Source: Pseudomonadota bacterium (lineage in GTDB: Bacteria > Myxococcota_A > UBA796 > SXON01). Taken from it: a stretch of DNA of 37,474 nucleotides. Made by a program: the position numbers and the translations under genes. Shown piece by piece: positions 1 to 7,519 of this stretch. Under the pieces are notes generated by a model. That model ran no database searches. It was not told the DNA's origin and saw nothing but the letters and a program-made list of their open reading frames with translations. Within the stretch, counting starts at the first letter, position 1. Every line of letters begins with the position of its first letter. The DNA lies in contig SXON01000148.1 in assembly GCA_005778355.1 (NCBI GenBank), positions 1 to 37,474 of the forward strand, given 5' to 3'.

Positions 1-100
1 CATGAACGAGGCCGTCCGCCGCCGACTGCGTGACCCCGGCGACGTGCTCACGCCGCATTCTTGGCGCGACGAGCTGCTCGCTCGGATTCCTCCCCCGTAG
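1..100 (+). CDS. 3' end of an unidentified gene (partial)
   Basis: An open frame enters from the left edge and ends at TAG 98-100. Visible translation from position 2 is about 32 residues (starts MNEAVRRRLRD, ends ARIPPP). Codons favour G/C in the third position as in the other genes of the window, and the composition (charged helix, then a Pro-rich end) fits a normal protein C-terminus. An ATG lies at 2-4 but is more likely internal. Function cannot be assigned from this fragment. It could still be a chance frame, so confidence is moderate. Confidence 0.45.
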   Translation, partial: MNEAVRRRLRDPGDVLTPHSWRDELLARIPPP

Positions 101-365
101 CCATCGGCCGCCCAGCGGTCAGGCGAGAAAGTTGCAGAAAGCCCCGGCAAAGGGGGGACGGCGAGGATGTACGGAGGAGCCGCTCGCGGGCTCGTGTGGC
201 GCGGGAATGGAAGACGGTGCCGACCGACGGTCGCGCGCCCGGCACCGGCGAATTGACACCACTTGCCGACCGGCCCGGGTACGGCGCCCGCCACGGCCAC
301 GGGAGGCAACTGCTGTCGGCGGCGGGCCGGGTCTGGACGCCGCCGAGCTGCCGCCTCGCGACGGG
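101..365. other. Intergenic stretch between convergent genes, no gene seen
   Basis: This lies between the stop of the left-edge fragment and the 3' end of the minus-strand MopE/FG-GAP gene. The open frames here are Arg/Pro-rich and lack ribosome binding sites, so I treat them as shadows of a GC-rich spacer. I see no repeat, RNA gene or T-tailed terminator. Confidence 0.5.
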
Positions 366-378
366 CTACAACCCGTCG
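359..378 (-). terminator. Possible stem-loop over the stop codon of the MopE gene
   Basis: CGACGGG (359-365) and CCCGTCG (372-378) form a perfect 7-bp inverted repeat around a 6-base loop. The TAG stop of the minus-strand gene (368-366) lies in the loop. No T-run follows on the minus strand, so this would be an atypical terminator or an mRNA 3'-end-stabilising hairpin. It could also be chance, as one arm is fixed by coding sequence. Confidence 0.3.
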
Positions 379-1856
379 GTGAAGACGTAAGCTGCGCCAA
401 GCCCGTCTTGTGCGGCGGGCGCGCCCACCACGAGGTCAGCTATGCCGGTGCCGTCGAGGTCGCCGGTGGCAATGGCGTAGAGCATGTCGCCTTCCTCCGC
501 GCCTCCGATCACCGCCCGCGCCTCGTCCGAGGAGTGGGTGCCGGAGAGGTCGCCGTCGAAGATGTAGACGGCGCCGGAGTTCGCCCCCGCGGTGTAGGCG
601 CCGGCGAGCAGCTCCGCGCCGCCGTCACCGTCCAGATCTGTGCGACTGAGGCTCGTGCCGAGGGAGCCTCCATCTGCCGTTTCGTTGATCTCACCGTTGA
701 CGAGGTCGCAGCTCAGGGTGCCGCGAGAGACCGTGGTCCACAGAAACACCGAGCCACTCCGCCCTGTCGTCGGGCGACTCGATGCGATCAGGTCTACGGT
801 GCCGTCGCCATCGACATCGTCAAGCGCAAGCGCGGCGCCGATATAGCCGTCCGAGGGGTTCCCAATCCGAGCCCAGCCTTCGAGGGCGTAGTTGGTGCCC
901 CCCACCGGTCCCTCCTCGATGTACACGCCGCCGCCGGCCGGGTGGCATGACACCACCAGCTCGTCGAGTCCGTCGCCGTTGAAGTCGGCAGCCCCGAGGG
1001 AGTCGCCGCAGTAGTTGCCGCCGGAGATGGTGAGCACGGCGTCGTCCACGTCCAGATTTCCCCTGCGAGACGTGGGGAATGCGGCCACGCCGTAGCCACC
1101 GAAGACGAGGTCGGTCTTGCCATTGCCGTCGATATCGCTGAGCAGGGCTGCGGTGCCCGTGCCGTGCAGGTACCCGGCTGGGTCGTACGTAGTGGTCGCG
1201 TCGGACGAATCGAGCCTACCGTCCATGGGCCCGTAGAATGCTCGAAGCACCCCGCCGCCGTGGTTGCCGACGAGCAAATCGCCCACGCCATCCCCATCGA
1301 GATCGGCGACGTGCACATTCCCGGCCCAGTCGTTCGCGTCACCGACCACGGTGACACTTGCTTGCGACCGACTGCCACTCGTCGCGCCCTCGCTGAAGAC
1401 GTAGGTGGCGCCGCGCTGTGACTGCGCCCAGATCGCGCCGACGACGATATCGTTGACCCCGTCGCCGGTCACGTCACCCACAGCGAGCCGGTTTCCGAAG
1501 TAGGAATCCTGCTCGCCCGGTCCGAGTGTCGCATCGGCATCCGCGACCGTCACCGATCCAGCGAGCGCGCAAGCCCCCGTCCCACCATAACAATCATCAT
1601 CCACCCCATTGTCACAAACCTCCGGCGCCCCGGGGTTCACCGCTGGGTCCGCATCGTCGCAGTCATCCCCCCCGGCCTCGACGGCATCGTGCCCGTCGTC
1701 ATCGAGGTCGTTGTCCAGGGGAGGCGCGCTGTCGCCGCTGTCCCCGGTGAGCCCGCTGTCGCCGGAGGGCGCGCTGTCCTCGGCCACCCCGCTGTCCCGC
1801 GCTTCCTTCGACTCCTCCCGGAGCGCGGGGTCGTGACACGCCAGGAGCCAGAACAT
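366..1856 (-). CDS. MopE-type metal-binding/FG-GAP repeat lipoprotein
   Basis: A 496-aa predicted surface lipoprotein. I chose the ATG at 1856, which gives a very short lipobox leader (MFWLLAC, Cys7); an in-frame start 16 codons upstream would bury it. A Ser/Asp/Gly-rich linker (about 20-48) follows, then a MopE-type Asp/Cys motif (about 49-93, with DDDGHD, DDCDD, CDNGVDDDC) of the family often annotated as putative metal-binding. From about residue 100 to the end there are repeated FG-GAP/integrin-like Ca-binding blades with D-x-D-G-D loops (such as DLDGDGVGD), which should fold as a beta-propeller. The start overlaps the stop of the upstream PEGA gene (TGATG), so the two are probably co-translated. 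The likely role is an outer-surface adhesin or scaffold; the ligand is unknown. The domain pair is typical of Myxococcota. Confidence 0.85.
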   Translation of the reverse strand: MFWLLACHDPALREESKEARDSGVAEDSAPSGDSGLTGDSGDSAPPLDNDLDDDGHDAVEAGGDDCDDADPAVNPGAPEVCDNGVDDDCYGGTGACALAGSVTVADADATLGPGEQDSYFGNRLAVGDVTGDGVNDIVVGAIWAQSQRGATYVFSEGATSGSRSQASVTVVGDANDWAGNVHVADLDGDGVGDLLVGNHGGGVLRAFYGPMDGRLDSSDATTTYDPAGYLHGTGTAALLSDIDGNGKTDLVFGGYGVAAFPTSRRGNLDVDDAVLTISGGNYCGDSLGAADFNGDGLDELVVSCHPAGGGVYIEEGPVGGTNYALEGWARIGNPSDGYIGAALALDDVDGDGTVDLIASSRPTTGRSGSVFLWTTVSRGTLSCDLVNGEINETADGGSLGTSLSRTDLDGDGGAELLAGAYTAGANSGAVYIFDGDLSGTHSSDEARAVIGGAEEGDMLYAIATGDLDGTGIADLVVGAPAAQDGLGAAYVFTDGL

Positions 1857-3100
1857 CAAAACCTCGCGGTGAAGCTGGGAACAGGGGCCACCGACAGCGT
1901 CCACAATGCGACGCCTCCGCCGAGGCCGGCCACGGCGCCCGCCGCGAGCGCCCAGCCGGCGGTGTCGGCGGGCCGCACATCCTCGTCGTAGATGCGCTGG
2001 GCCTCGGCGTCGTCCGTCTCGTGAAGAAACGCTTCGAACGCCTTCTCCGACGCGATGAAACTGGCAATCGAGCCAACAGCTGCGCCCATGCCGACGGCGG
2101 TGACTGCCACGTTGAGCGCCACCCGGCCCGCGTTGCTGGACCGGCGGAGCGCCAGCTCGGCGCGGGCGTTCGTGCCCGGTTGCACGGTGACGGCGAGATC
2201 AAGTGGCCGGTAGCCGTCCGCTTCCGCGCGCAGGTCGTGCGGTCCCGCCAGGATGTTCTCGAGGGTCCGCGGACCCGTCCCAAGCGGGGTGCCGTCGAGG
2301 TGTACGCTCGCGGAGAGCGGCACCACGTCGATGGTCAGGGAACCTCGCTCCTCCACGGCGAGGTCGACGTCGAGGTCGAGCAACGCCCCAGCGTGGACGA
2401 CGATGTCGCGCCCGTCTGTCACGAACCCGGTCTCCCCCACCTCCACGCGGTGGGGTCCACAAGAAAGCTCCGGAATCTCCATGGGCAGCGTGCCCGCGCT
2501 GGCGCCGTCCACCACGACCACCGCCCCCTCCGGTCGGCCTTGGAGTCTCAAGGCGCCCGGTGCCTCGTCGAGCTTCATCTCGGCGCGCGCGATCGCCCCG
2601 GCTGCCACGTTCACCACCTGCGACGCGCGGCCGCACCCGCCGGCGCCCGGCGCCCCGCGAACCTCCACCACGTGGGCTCCGGTCGCGACGCCACGCAGCA
2701 TCGTCGGCGCGGCGCCCACCTCGACGCCATCGACCCGGACCGTGGCCCCGGGTGTCCCGGCGTCGATGAACAGGTCACCGACGGCGGGACCCAGCGACGC
2801 AGGTGTCGCGACCGGGTTGGCTACGCAGAGATCGAGGGTCGCCCGGTCGGTTGGAGCGATGGACACGGTGGCCGCGCGCTCGGCGAGGCCCAGCGGTGAC
2901 CGCCGCAGCTCGACCGTGACCTCGCCCCGGAGGTCGCCTTCGAGTGCTGGGAGAGGGACGGCGCCGCGCCCCGCGATCACCGCGTGACCCGAACCTTCGC
3001 CACAGGTCACGATCAAATCCCCCGCGCGCGCCGGTGCCGACGCCAGGAGCGCGATGATCACCGTGGCTGTGGTCAGAGTGCTCCCGGCTGCGACTGGCAT
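1856..3100 (-). CDS. PEGA-domain exported protein
   Basis: A 414-aa protein with an N-terminal signal peptide (about 1-26, hydrophobic core TTATVIIALLA, cleavage near APARA-GD). It has three PEGA-like beta repeats at about 108-178, 182-248 and 253-319, each with a V-x-V-D-G-x-x-x-G turn (VRVDGVEVG, VVVDGASAG, VHLDGTPLG). Two hydrophobic segments near the C-terminus (about 326-350 and 381-405) probably anchor it in the membrane. PEGA domains are surface-layer or peptidoglycan-associated modules common in Myxococcota; no catalytic domain is visible. It is the first gene of a two-gene unit with the FG-GAP lipoprotein (TGATG coupling) and is divergent from the XRE regulator, whose operator-like repeat lies just upstream at 3107-3123. 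Confidence 0.8.
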   Translation of the reverse strand: MPVAAGSTLTTATVIIALLASAPARAGDLIVTCGEGSGHAVIAGRGAVPLPALEGDLRGEVTVELRRSPLGLAERAATVSIAPTDRATLDLCVANPVATPASLGPAVGDLFIDAGTPGATVRVDGVEVGAAPTMLRGVATGAHVVEVRGAPGAGGCGRASQVVNVAAGAIARAEMKLDEAPGALRLQGRPEGAVVVVDGASAGTLPMEIPELSCGPHRVEVGETGFVTDGRDIVVHAGALLDLDVDLAVEERGSLTIDVVPLSASVHLDGTPLGTGPRTLENILAGPHDLRAEADGYRPLDLAVTVQPGTNARAELALRRSSNAGRVALNVAVTAVGMGAAVGSIASFIASEKAFEAFLHETDDAEAQRIYDEDVRPADTAGWALAAGAVAGLGGGVALWTLSVAPVPSFTARF

Positions 3101-3106
3101 TCTACA

Positions 3107-3123
3107 TCATGTCCATCACATGA
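3107..3123. promoter_or_regulatory. Inverted-repeat operator candidate in a divergent promoter region
   Basis: TCATGT (3107-3112) and ACATGA (3118-3123) form a perfect 6-bp inverted repeat with a 5-base spacer. It lies 6 bases upstream of the PEGA gene start (3100) and 50 bases upstream of the XRE regulator start (3173). This short spacer is AT-richer than the flanks. Position and symmetry suit a dimeric HTH regulator, most simply the adjacent XRE protein repressing itself or the PEGA operon. No clear -35/-10 pair can be assigned. Confidence 0.4.
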
Positions 3124-3172
3124 CCTAACGCACCTTGAGCCGGCGGGCGCGAGCCGGGACCCTGTTGTCGGC

Positions 3173-3517
3173 ATGCCGCGCCTCCGTGATTTTGACTTGC
3201 TGGAACGTCTCGGCCAGCGCCTGCGCGCCCTCCGCGAGGCCCACCGGCTCACCCAGGCCGAGTTTGGCGAGCGGGTTGGCCTCGAGGCGGAGACTGTCTC
3301 CCGGGTGGAGCGCGGGCACCAGCCGCTCTCAGTGGCGAACCTCGCGCGCGTCGCGACCGTGTTTGGCGTGCCCATCGCGGCGCTTGTCGACCCGGAGGTG
3401 CCCCTGCCGCCGCCGGCGCTCGAGCCCGGCGAGCTGGAGATCCTCGCGGCCTACCGGGCGTTGCCGCCCGAGCTGCGAGGGGTGGCGGTCAAGATGTTGC
3501 GGTCGATGGTGGGGTGA
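3173..3517 (+). CDS. XRE-family helix-turn-helix transcriptional regulator
   Basis: A 114-aa protein. I start it at the ATG at 3173 because the HTH begins about 12 residues in; the open upstream frame (from 2984) runs across the divergent promoter and the PEGA gene. Residues about 11-66 form a classic XRE/HTH_3 domain: LGQRLRALREAHRLTQAEFG, then SRVERG, then a helix ending in a VFGVPIAAL segment. A short Pro-rich linker leads to a helical tail (about 80-114) without a sensor domain. It is probably a small autoregulated repressor. Candidate targets are the inverted repeat at 3107-3123 and the imperfect dyad at 3795-3836 upstream of the next gene. Confidence 0.85.
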   Translation: MPRLRDFDLLERLGQRLRALREAHRLTQAEFGERVGLEAETVSRVERGHQPLSVANLARVATVFGVPIAALVDPEVPLPPPALEPGELEILAAYRALPPELRGVAVKMLRSMVG

Positions 3518-3904
3518 GTCGCGGGTGCGGGCCCTCGGGAACCGGAGGCGCCCAGACATTTCGAGCGCGCGGTGGTGTGCATCGCCCAGATCGTTGATGT
3601 GGAAGCGCTGAGCTAGGCCACATCGGGGGCGCTTGCATCACGGTGCTCGAGGGCTGGTGGCCCGGTCGGCGGGAAGGGGCACCACCCCATCGCGCCCGTG
3701 CAGGGGTCGACGAGGGTCCGCCCTGGTCCAGCGGCGGCTGGGAGGGCTCGCAACGATTACCCCGGCGCACAGGGCATTTCCCAGGAACTAGAAACTGGAA
3801 CGCATTTCCGCCCTCGCGGCAACAACCCGTTTCCAGAAACCCTTCCCGTCGCCGCCCACAAGCACGCCGACGCTATCCTCGGCTCACCCAACCAGGATCA
3901 CGCA
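3518..3904. other. Intergenic region of 387 bases upstream of the 715-aa gene
   Basis: No convincing gene lies between the XRE regulator and the next start. The last 120 bases are richer in A/T and hold a cluster of related half-sites. CTGGAACG (3795-3802) is repeated in inverted form as CGTTTCCAG (3828-3836), with one bulged base, and copies of GGAAC and GAAAC occur around it. This may be the control region of the 715-aa gene. An AGGA ribosome-binding motif lies at 3894-3897, seven bases before the ATG at 3905. Confidence 0.4.
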
Positions 3905-6052
3905 ATGAGTCTCGGCACGACTATCATCCACTATCGCGACGCCGCCGGCGGCAACAAGCAGGTGGCCCCGTTGCTCCACGAGCGCTGGCCCCACGCTGCC
4001 GCGAGGCCGAGCATCACGACGCTCAATAGCCGCCTCTCCGACCTGGTGGGGGAACGCAGCCGCGGGGTGAAGTTCTTCTTCGACGACATCGCCATCGCCT
4101 CGCTGCTCTTCGAAGTGCTCGCCGTCCCACACGCCGAGCGGGACGAACTTCGAGCGGTCGCGAGCGATCTCGCTGCCGGCGACCCGCCCGCGCGCTTGAT
4201 CGTCGAGGTCAGCGCGCTGCCGGTCGACGACCGCGAGGGCGTGGACCGCCTGTTCGAGCAGGTCGAGTCGCAGATTCCCACCGATTTGCAGCCGGTGATC
4301 ATCGTGTTGCGCGAGTCGCAGTATCGCTGGTTGCCGCGCTCCATCGAGCCCCCGCGCTACCGCATCGAGCGAGTGGCCGACGAAGGGGCAGGCCGGGAAG
4401 TGGCGAGCGAACTCGCGTCCCGGCGAGGCCTCTTCTGGTCGCCCAATCACGCCGGGGTGCCGCCCGAACGATGGGTCGCGCTCCACCTCGCGGCCGGGAA
4501 ACTGCACACCTACCCCGAGAATGCGCTGGAGACATTTGCCCGGCAGGGCTCGCTCCCGGTGCCGCCGGTGCCCGCCAGGTCGCTGCAGTCCCTCGGGGTC
4601 GCCGCCACGGCGGTGCGACTCCCCACCGACCCGAGGGAGATCCGCAAGCTCTACGACGTCCTGGTCGACCCGGTCACCTGCGCAACCGTTGGCGAACCGG
4701 CGCGCCGGGTTGGGCTCGCCGAGGCGCTTGCCATCGCCGCGGCGGCGACCGAGCGGGAGTGCGTGGAGCACGACCTCGGGGTTGCCGCCACGCGCCTCGG
4801 ACTGGTCCCCGCGACCGCGAGCGGGAAGGAGCTTCGCGACTTGCTGGACCGCGCCACCCGGCGCGAGGTGCCACCGACTCTGCTGCGGGTGGGCGACAGG
4901 TTGCACGCCGTCAATGTCGTGGGGGCCGAGGCAGGCGGTAACGTCGAAGTTCACCGGGTCGCGCCGCGACCGGCCCTGCTCACGAGGCTCTTCGCCGCCG
5001 TCGCGCCGCGGACCGTCGATGACTGGCGCGATGACCGCTTTCTGGAGCATGGTTTCGAGCCCGAGGAGGGCGAAGCGGAGGCACTTCGGTCGGCGAGGGC
5101 CACGCTCCTGCACACCGGCGTGACGCCGGCCGCTGTCGCCCCGGACGCAGATGCGCTCCTGGGGCTGAGGCTGCTCCTCGACGGGCCCGCCCCGGCGGCC
5201 CAGTTGGCGGTGGAGCACCAGCGAAGCCCAGCCGGGCTCCGGATCGTGTTGACCCGGGCGGAGTATGAGCGGCTGGCACGTGGCTCGGCTGCGGGGACGG
5301 AGGGGTACTGGCGCGTGCCGGCGGGGATTGATGAGTGCCTGATTTCGAGAAGCGACCAGCTTTGTGACATCTCTAGCTCGCGAGTCGAGGCCGCTCCAAA
5401 CCACCCCCTGGTGGCGCTGGGGACCGAGTACCTGTCGCGACCCAACGAGTGGCTTGACCTGATGGACCAGGAGCAGGCGGCGCTGGCCTGGTCGCGCGGC
5501 AGCTACGTCGGCGGAATGCGCGTGCCGACGCTGTCTCATCGCGAGCCCAAACCCGCCCGGAGGAGCTTCATCCAGGCTCATCCAGGGCGGGTGCTGGGCA
5601 AGGAGGCATGGGAGACCTCCGGCGCGAGAGATGTCCCGATCCCCGCGACGACCTGGCGCGAGGCAGACCTGAACCTCGCTCTCTTCTGGCACGTGATGCG
5701 CCGAGCGCTCGGCGAGCCGCTCGCGATCCCGGTCCATGACGGCACGCTCTTGCTCGACCTCGGCCACGGCGTCTTCGCCTCGATTCATGCCCGGCGGCAC
5801 GGCCCGCCGGATCGCGAGGTCGGCGCGTGGCTGAGCTGCCTGTGCACCGTGGGCGGCGGCCTGGGCCCGCTCCTCGCCCCGGCCGCCACGCACATCGGCG
5901 CCGGAGGCGCCCCGATGGGACCCGCGATGCCGCACGGCGTGCTCATCCGAGGGTTGGGGTGGGTGGTGGAGGTGACGTTTGTCGGCTGTGCGGTGCTGGC
6001 CGGGACGTTGCCGCGTGCAGCGGCCCGTTTCGATGGGTTCGCGGGCGCGTGA
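3905..6052 (+). CDS. Protein of unknown function, 715 aa
   Basis: I do not recognise the family. I start it at the ATG at 3905 (AGGA at 3894-3897); upstream in-frame codons are not protein-like. Residues about 1-75 look like a compact alpha/beta or winged-helix module (TTLNSRLSDLVGE, then KFFFDDIAIASLLFEVL). Residues about 230-420 are helical and Ala/Leu/Arg-rich. The C-terminal third contains aromatic and hydrophobic blocks (SRPNEWLDLM, LNLALFWHVM, TLLLDLGHG) that look folded. No signal peptide, clear transmembrane helix or nucleotide-binding motif is seen. Third-position G/C bias and lack of Arg-rich shadow composition support the plus strand, although a long antisense frame exists. It follows the XRE regulator in the same direction, so the two may be linked. 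It could be an effector or an ordinary housekeeping orphan. Confidence 0.7.
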   Translation: MSLGTTIIHYRDAAGGNKQVAPLLHERWPHAAARPSITTLNSRLSDLVGERSRGVKFFFDDIAIASLLFEVLAVPHAERDELRAVASDLAAGDPPARLIVEVSALPVDDREGVDRLFEQVESQIPTDLQPVIIVLRESQYRWLPRSIEPPRYRIERVADEGAGREVASELASRRGLFWSPNHAGVPPERWVALHLAAGKLHTYPENALETFARQGSLPVPPVPARSLQSLGVAATAVRLPTDPREIRKLYDVLVDPVTCATVGEPARRVGLAEALAIAAAATERECVEHDLGVAATRLGLVPATASGKELRDLLDRATRREVPPTLLRVGDRLHAVNVVGAEAGGNVEVHRVAPRPALLTRLFAAVAPRTVDDWRDDRFLEHGFEPEEGEAEALRSARATLLHTGVTPAAVAPDADALLGLRLLLDGPAPAAQLAVEHQRSPAGLRIVLTRAEYERLARGSAAGTEGYWRVPAGIDECLISRSDQLCDISSSRVEAAPNHPLVALGTEYLSRPNEWLDLMDQEQAALAWSRGSYVGGMRVPTLSHREPKPARRSFIQAHPGRVLGKEAWETSGARDVPIPATTWREADLNLALFWHVMRRALGEPLAIPVHDGTLLLDLGHGVFASIHARRHGPPDREVGAWLSCLCTVGGGLGPLLAPAATHIGAGGAPMGPAMPHGVLIRGLGWVVEVTFVGCAVLAGTLPRAAARFDGFAGA

Positions 6053-6070
6053 CGGCGCCAGGTGCCCCCG

Positions 6071-6098
6071 ACGCGGACGCTTGCACCTGCGTCCGCGT
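6071..6098. terminator. Bidirectional terminator hairpin candidate
   Basis: ACGCGGACGC (6071-6080) and GCGTCCGCGT (6089-6098) form a perfect 10-bp stem with an 8-base loop. It sits in the 95-base gap between the convergent stops of the 715-aa gene (6052) and the helical-repeat gene (6148). The T-tail is missing, as is common in GC-rich genomes, so function is inferred from position and stem strength. Confidence 0.6.
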
Positions 6099-6147
6099 TG
6101 ACGACCCCCCGCCCGCTGCCGCTCGAATCCTCGCTCGATCCGGACGC

Positions 6148-7488
6148 TCAGTCGCGAGAGGGCTCCTCGTCGAGGGCTCGCATTCGTCCCCGCACCTCCG
6201 CCAGCTCCGCTCTCGCTGCCCGGGTCCCTCGGGCCTCGAGCTGAGCCGCGACCAGATCGTAGATAGCCCTCGCCCTCGCGGGCTCCACTGTGGCTGCGGC
6301 CTCGGCCACGGCGAGCGCGGCCTGCTTCCACGAGGCGGCCGGCAGGCGCGCGAGCACCGTCTCGGCCTCGCCGAGGTGACCCGCGACGGCCAGCACCCGG
6401 GCGCCAGCGGCCTGGTACCCCGTGCGCTCGGTCCGGACGGCGGCCACGGCGCGGGGGAGGACCTGCGGCAACCTGCCGAGCGATTCTGCCGAGCGACGGA
6501 GCGTGTCCCAGTGCCCGACATTGCCTGATCGTTCGAAGGCGTGAAGGTCCCATGCCAGCCGCTCGGCGGCGTTCATGCCGGCGACGCCGTGGGCCGTCAA
6601 CCAGCGCCGCGTCGTACCGCGCTCGTGGTCGACAACGTCGGCGTGCGCGTTGACCAGCGCCACGGCCTGCGCCTCCAGCCCCGCGGCCACGAGCACGTCG
6701 GCCAGGCTCACCACGTCCGCTCCCGGCGTGAGCAGCAGCGCCAGTGCGTCGTCTTTGCGCCCCTGCCCGAGTAGCAACGCCATGAGCTCCCGGTCCATCC
6801 GGGCCTGCCGGTAAATCGCCTCCCGCTCGCGGACGTCCTGCCCAGCGCCGACGAGCTTGACCACGAGGGCACCCGCGCGAGCGCGTCCGTAGTTGGAGAC
6901 GGCGGGGGCGACCAGCGCGTCCCGAAGCCACCCGGCCACGCGCGAGCGGTCCTCGCTCGAGTGGCAGGCGAGCAACACCTTCTCCGCCGGCTCGTCCATC
7001 CCGTAGCCGCCGTGCTCGAGGGTGTCCCAGCGGTAGACGTGGAACACGTCCGCGAGGAGTTGTGCGCGAAGAAGGGGCTCCGCCGCGACGCCGAGGCAGG
7101 CCCCCAGCCCCGCCACGCAGTCCCCGACGACGTCGGCAATCTCGCTCTCCTCGTCGCGAATGCTCTCGTACAGGGCGAGGACCGCGTCGATGATGGCGCG
7201 GTAGACGATGCGAGCGTCCTCCGGCAGGCCCTGCGCCCGGTACGCGTTGCCCATCTCAACGATGGGGAACAGCGCGTACTGGGCGCGAGACGAGGCGCGC
7301 CAGTCGTCGCCCATCGTGCGCAGGATGCGCGTGACGTGCGCGTGGACGGGCGCCGCGTCCGCCTGGCGGGCCTCCCCGGGGAGCGGGAGACTCACGAGGT
7401 CTTCGAGATCTGGGTGCCGGTCGACGAGGCGCTCGACCAGGGCGACGAGCTGGTCGCGGGTGAGGGTGGAGAGGCGGGAGGCGGGCAT
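6148..7488 (-). CDS. TPR-like helical-repeat protein
   Basis: A 446-aa soluble protein, almost entirely alpha-helical and Ala/Leu-rich. I use the ATG at 7488 because the protein-like sequence starts there (MPASRLSTLTRDQLVALVERLV). The opening residues, with a hydrophobic helix followed by RHPDLEDLV, resemble the N-terminus of helical-repeat proteins that accompany SWIM zinc-finger proteins. The rest consists of tandem 30-40-residue helix pairs (such as AYRAQGLPEDARIVYRAII and LAVAGHLGEAETVLARLP) that look like tetratricopeptide or related repeats. No catalytic motif is seen. It lies 31 bases downstream of the GmrSD-like gene on the same strand and probably shares its transcript, so it may be a scaffold for it; it could equally be unrelated. 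Confidence 0.7.
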   Translation of the reverse strand: MPASRLSTLTRDQLVALVERLVDRHPDLEDLVSLPLPGEARQADAAPVHAHVTRILRTMGDDWRASSRAQYALFPIVEMGNAYRAQGLPEDARIVYRAIIDAVLALYESIRDEESEIADVVGDCVAGLGACLGVAAEPLLRAQLLADVFHVYRWDTLEHGGYGMDEPAEKVLLACHSSEDRSRVAGWLRDALVAPAVSNYGRARAGALVVKLVGAGQDVREREAIYRQARMDRELMALLLGQGRKDDALALLLTPGADVVSLADVLVAAGLEAQAVALVNAHADVVDHERGTTRRWLTAHGVAGMNAAERLAWDLHAFERSGNVGHWDTLRRSAESLGRLPQVLPRAVAAVRTERTGYQAAGARVLAVAGHLGEAETVLARLPAASWKQAALAVAEAAATVEPARARAIYDLVAAQLEARGTRAARAELAEVRGRMRALDEEPSRD

Positions 7489-7519
7489 TGGGATCCGCTT
7501 GCTACCACGATGATGGCGC

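Noticed and set aside
3884-6931. Open frame of about 1000 codons on the minus strand
   Set aside because: It runs antisense to the 715-aa gene and out of frame with the helical-repeat gene; its product is Arg/Gly/Pro-rich without domains, as expected for a shadow frame in GC-rich DNA.
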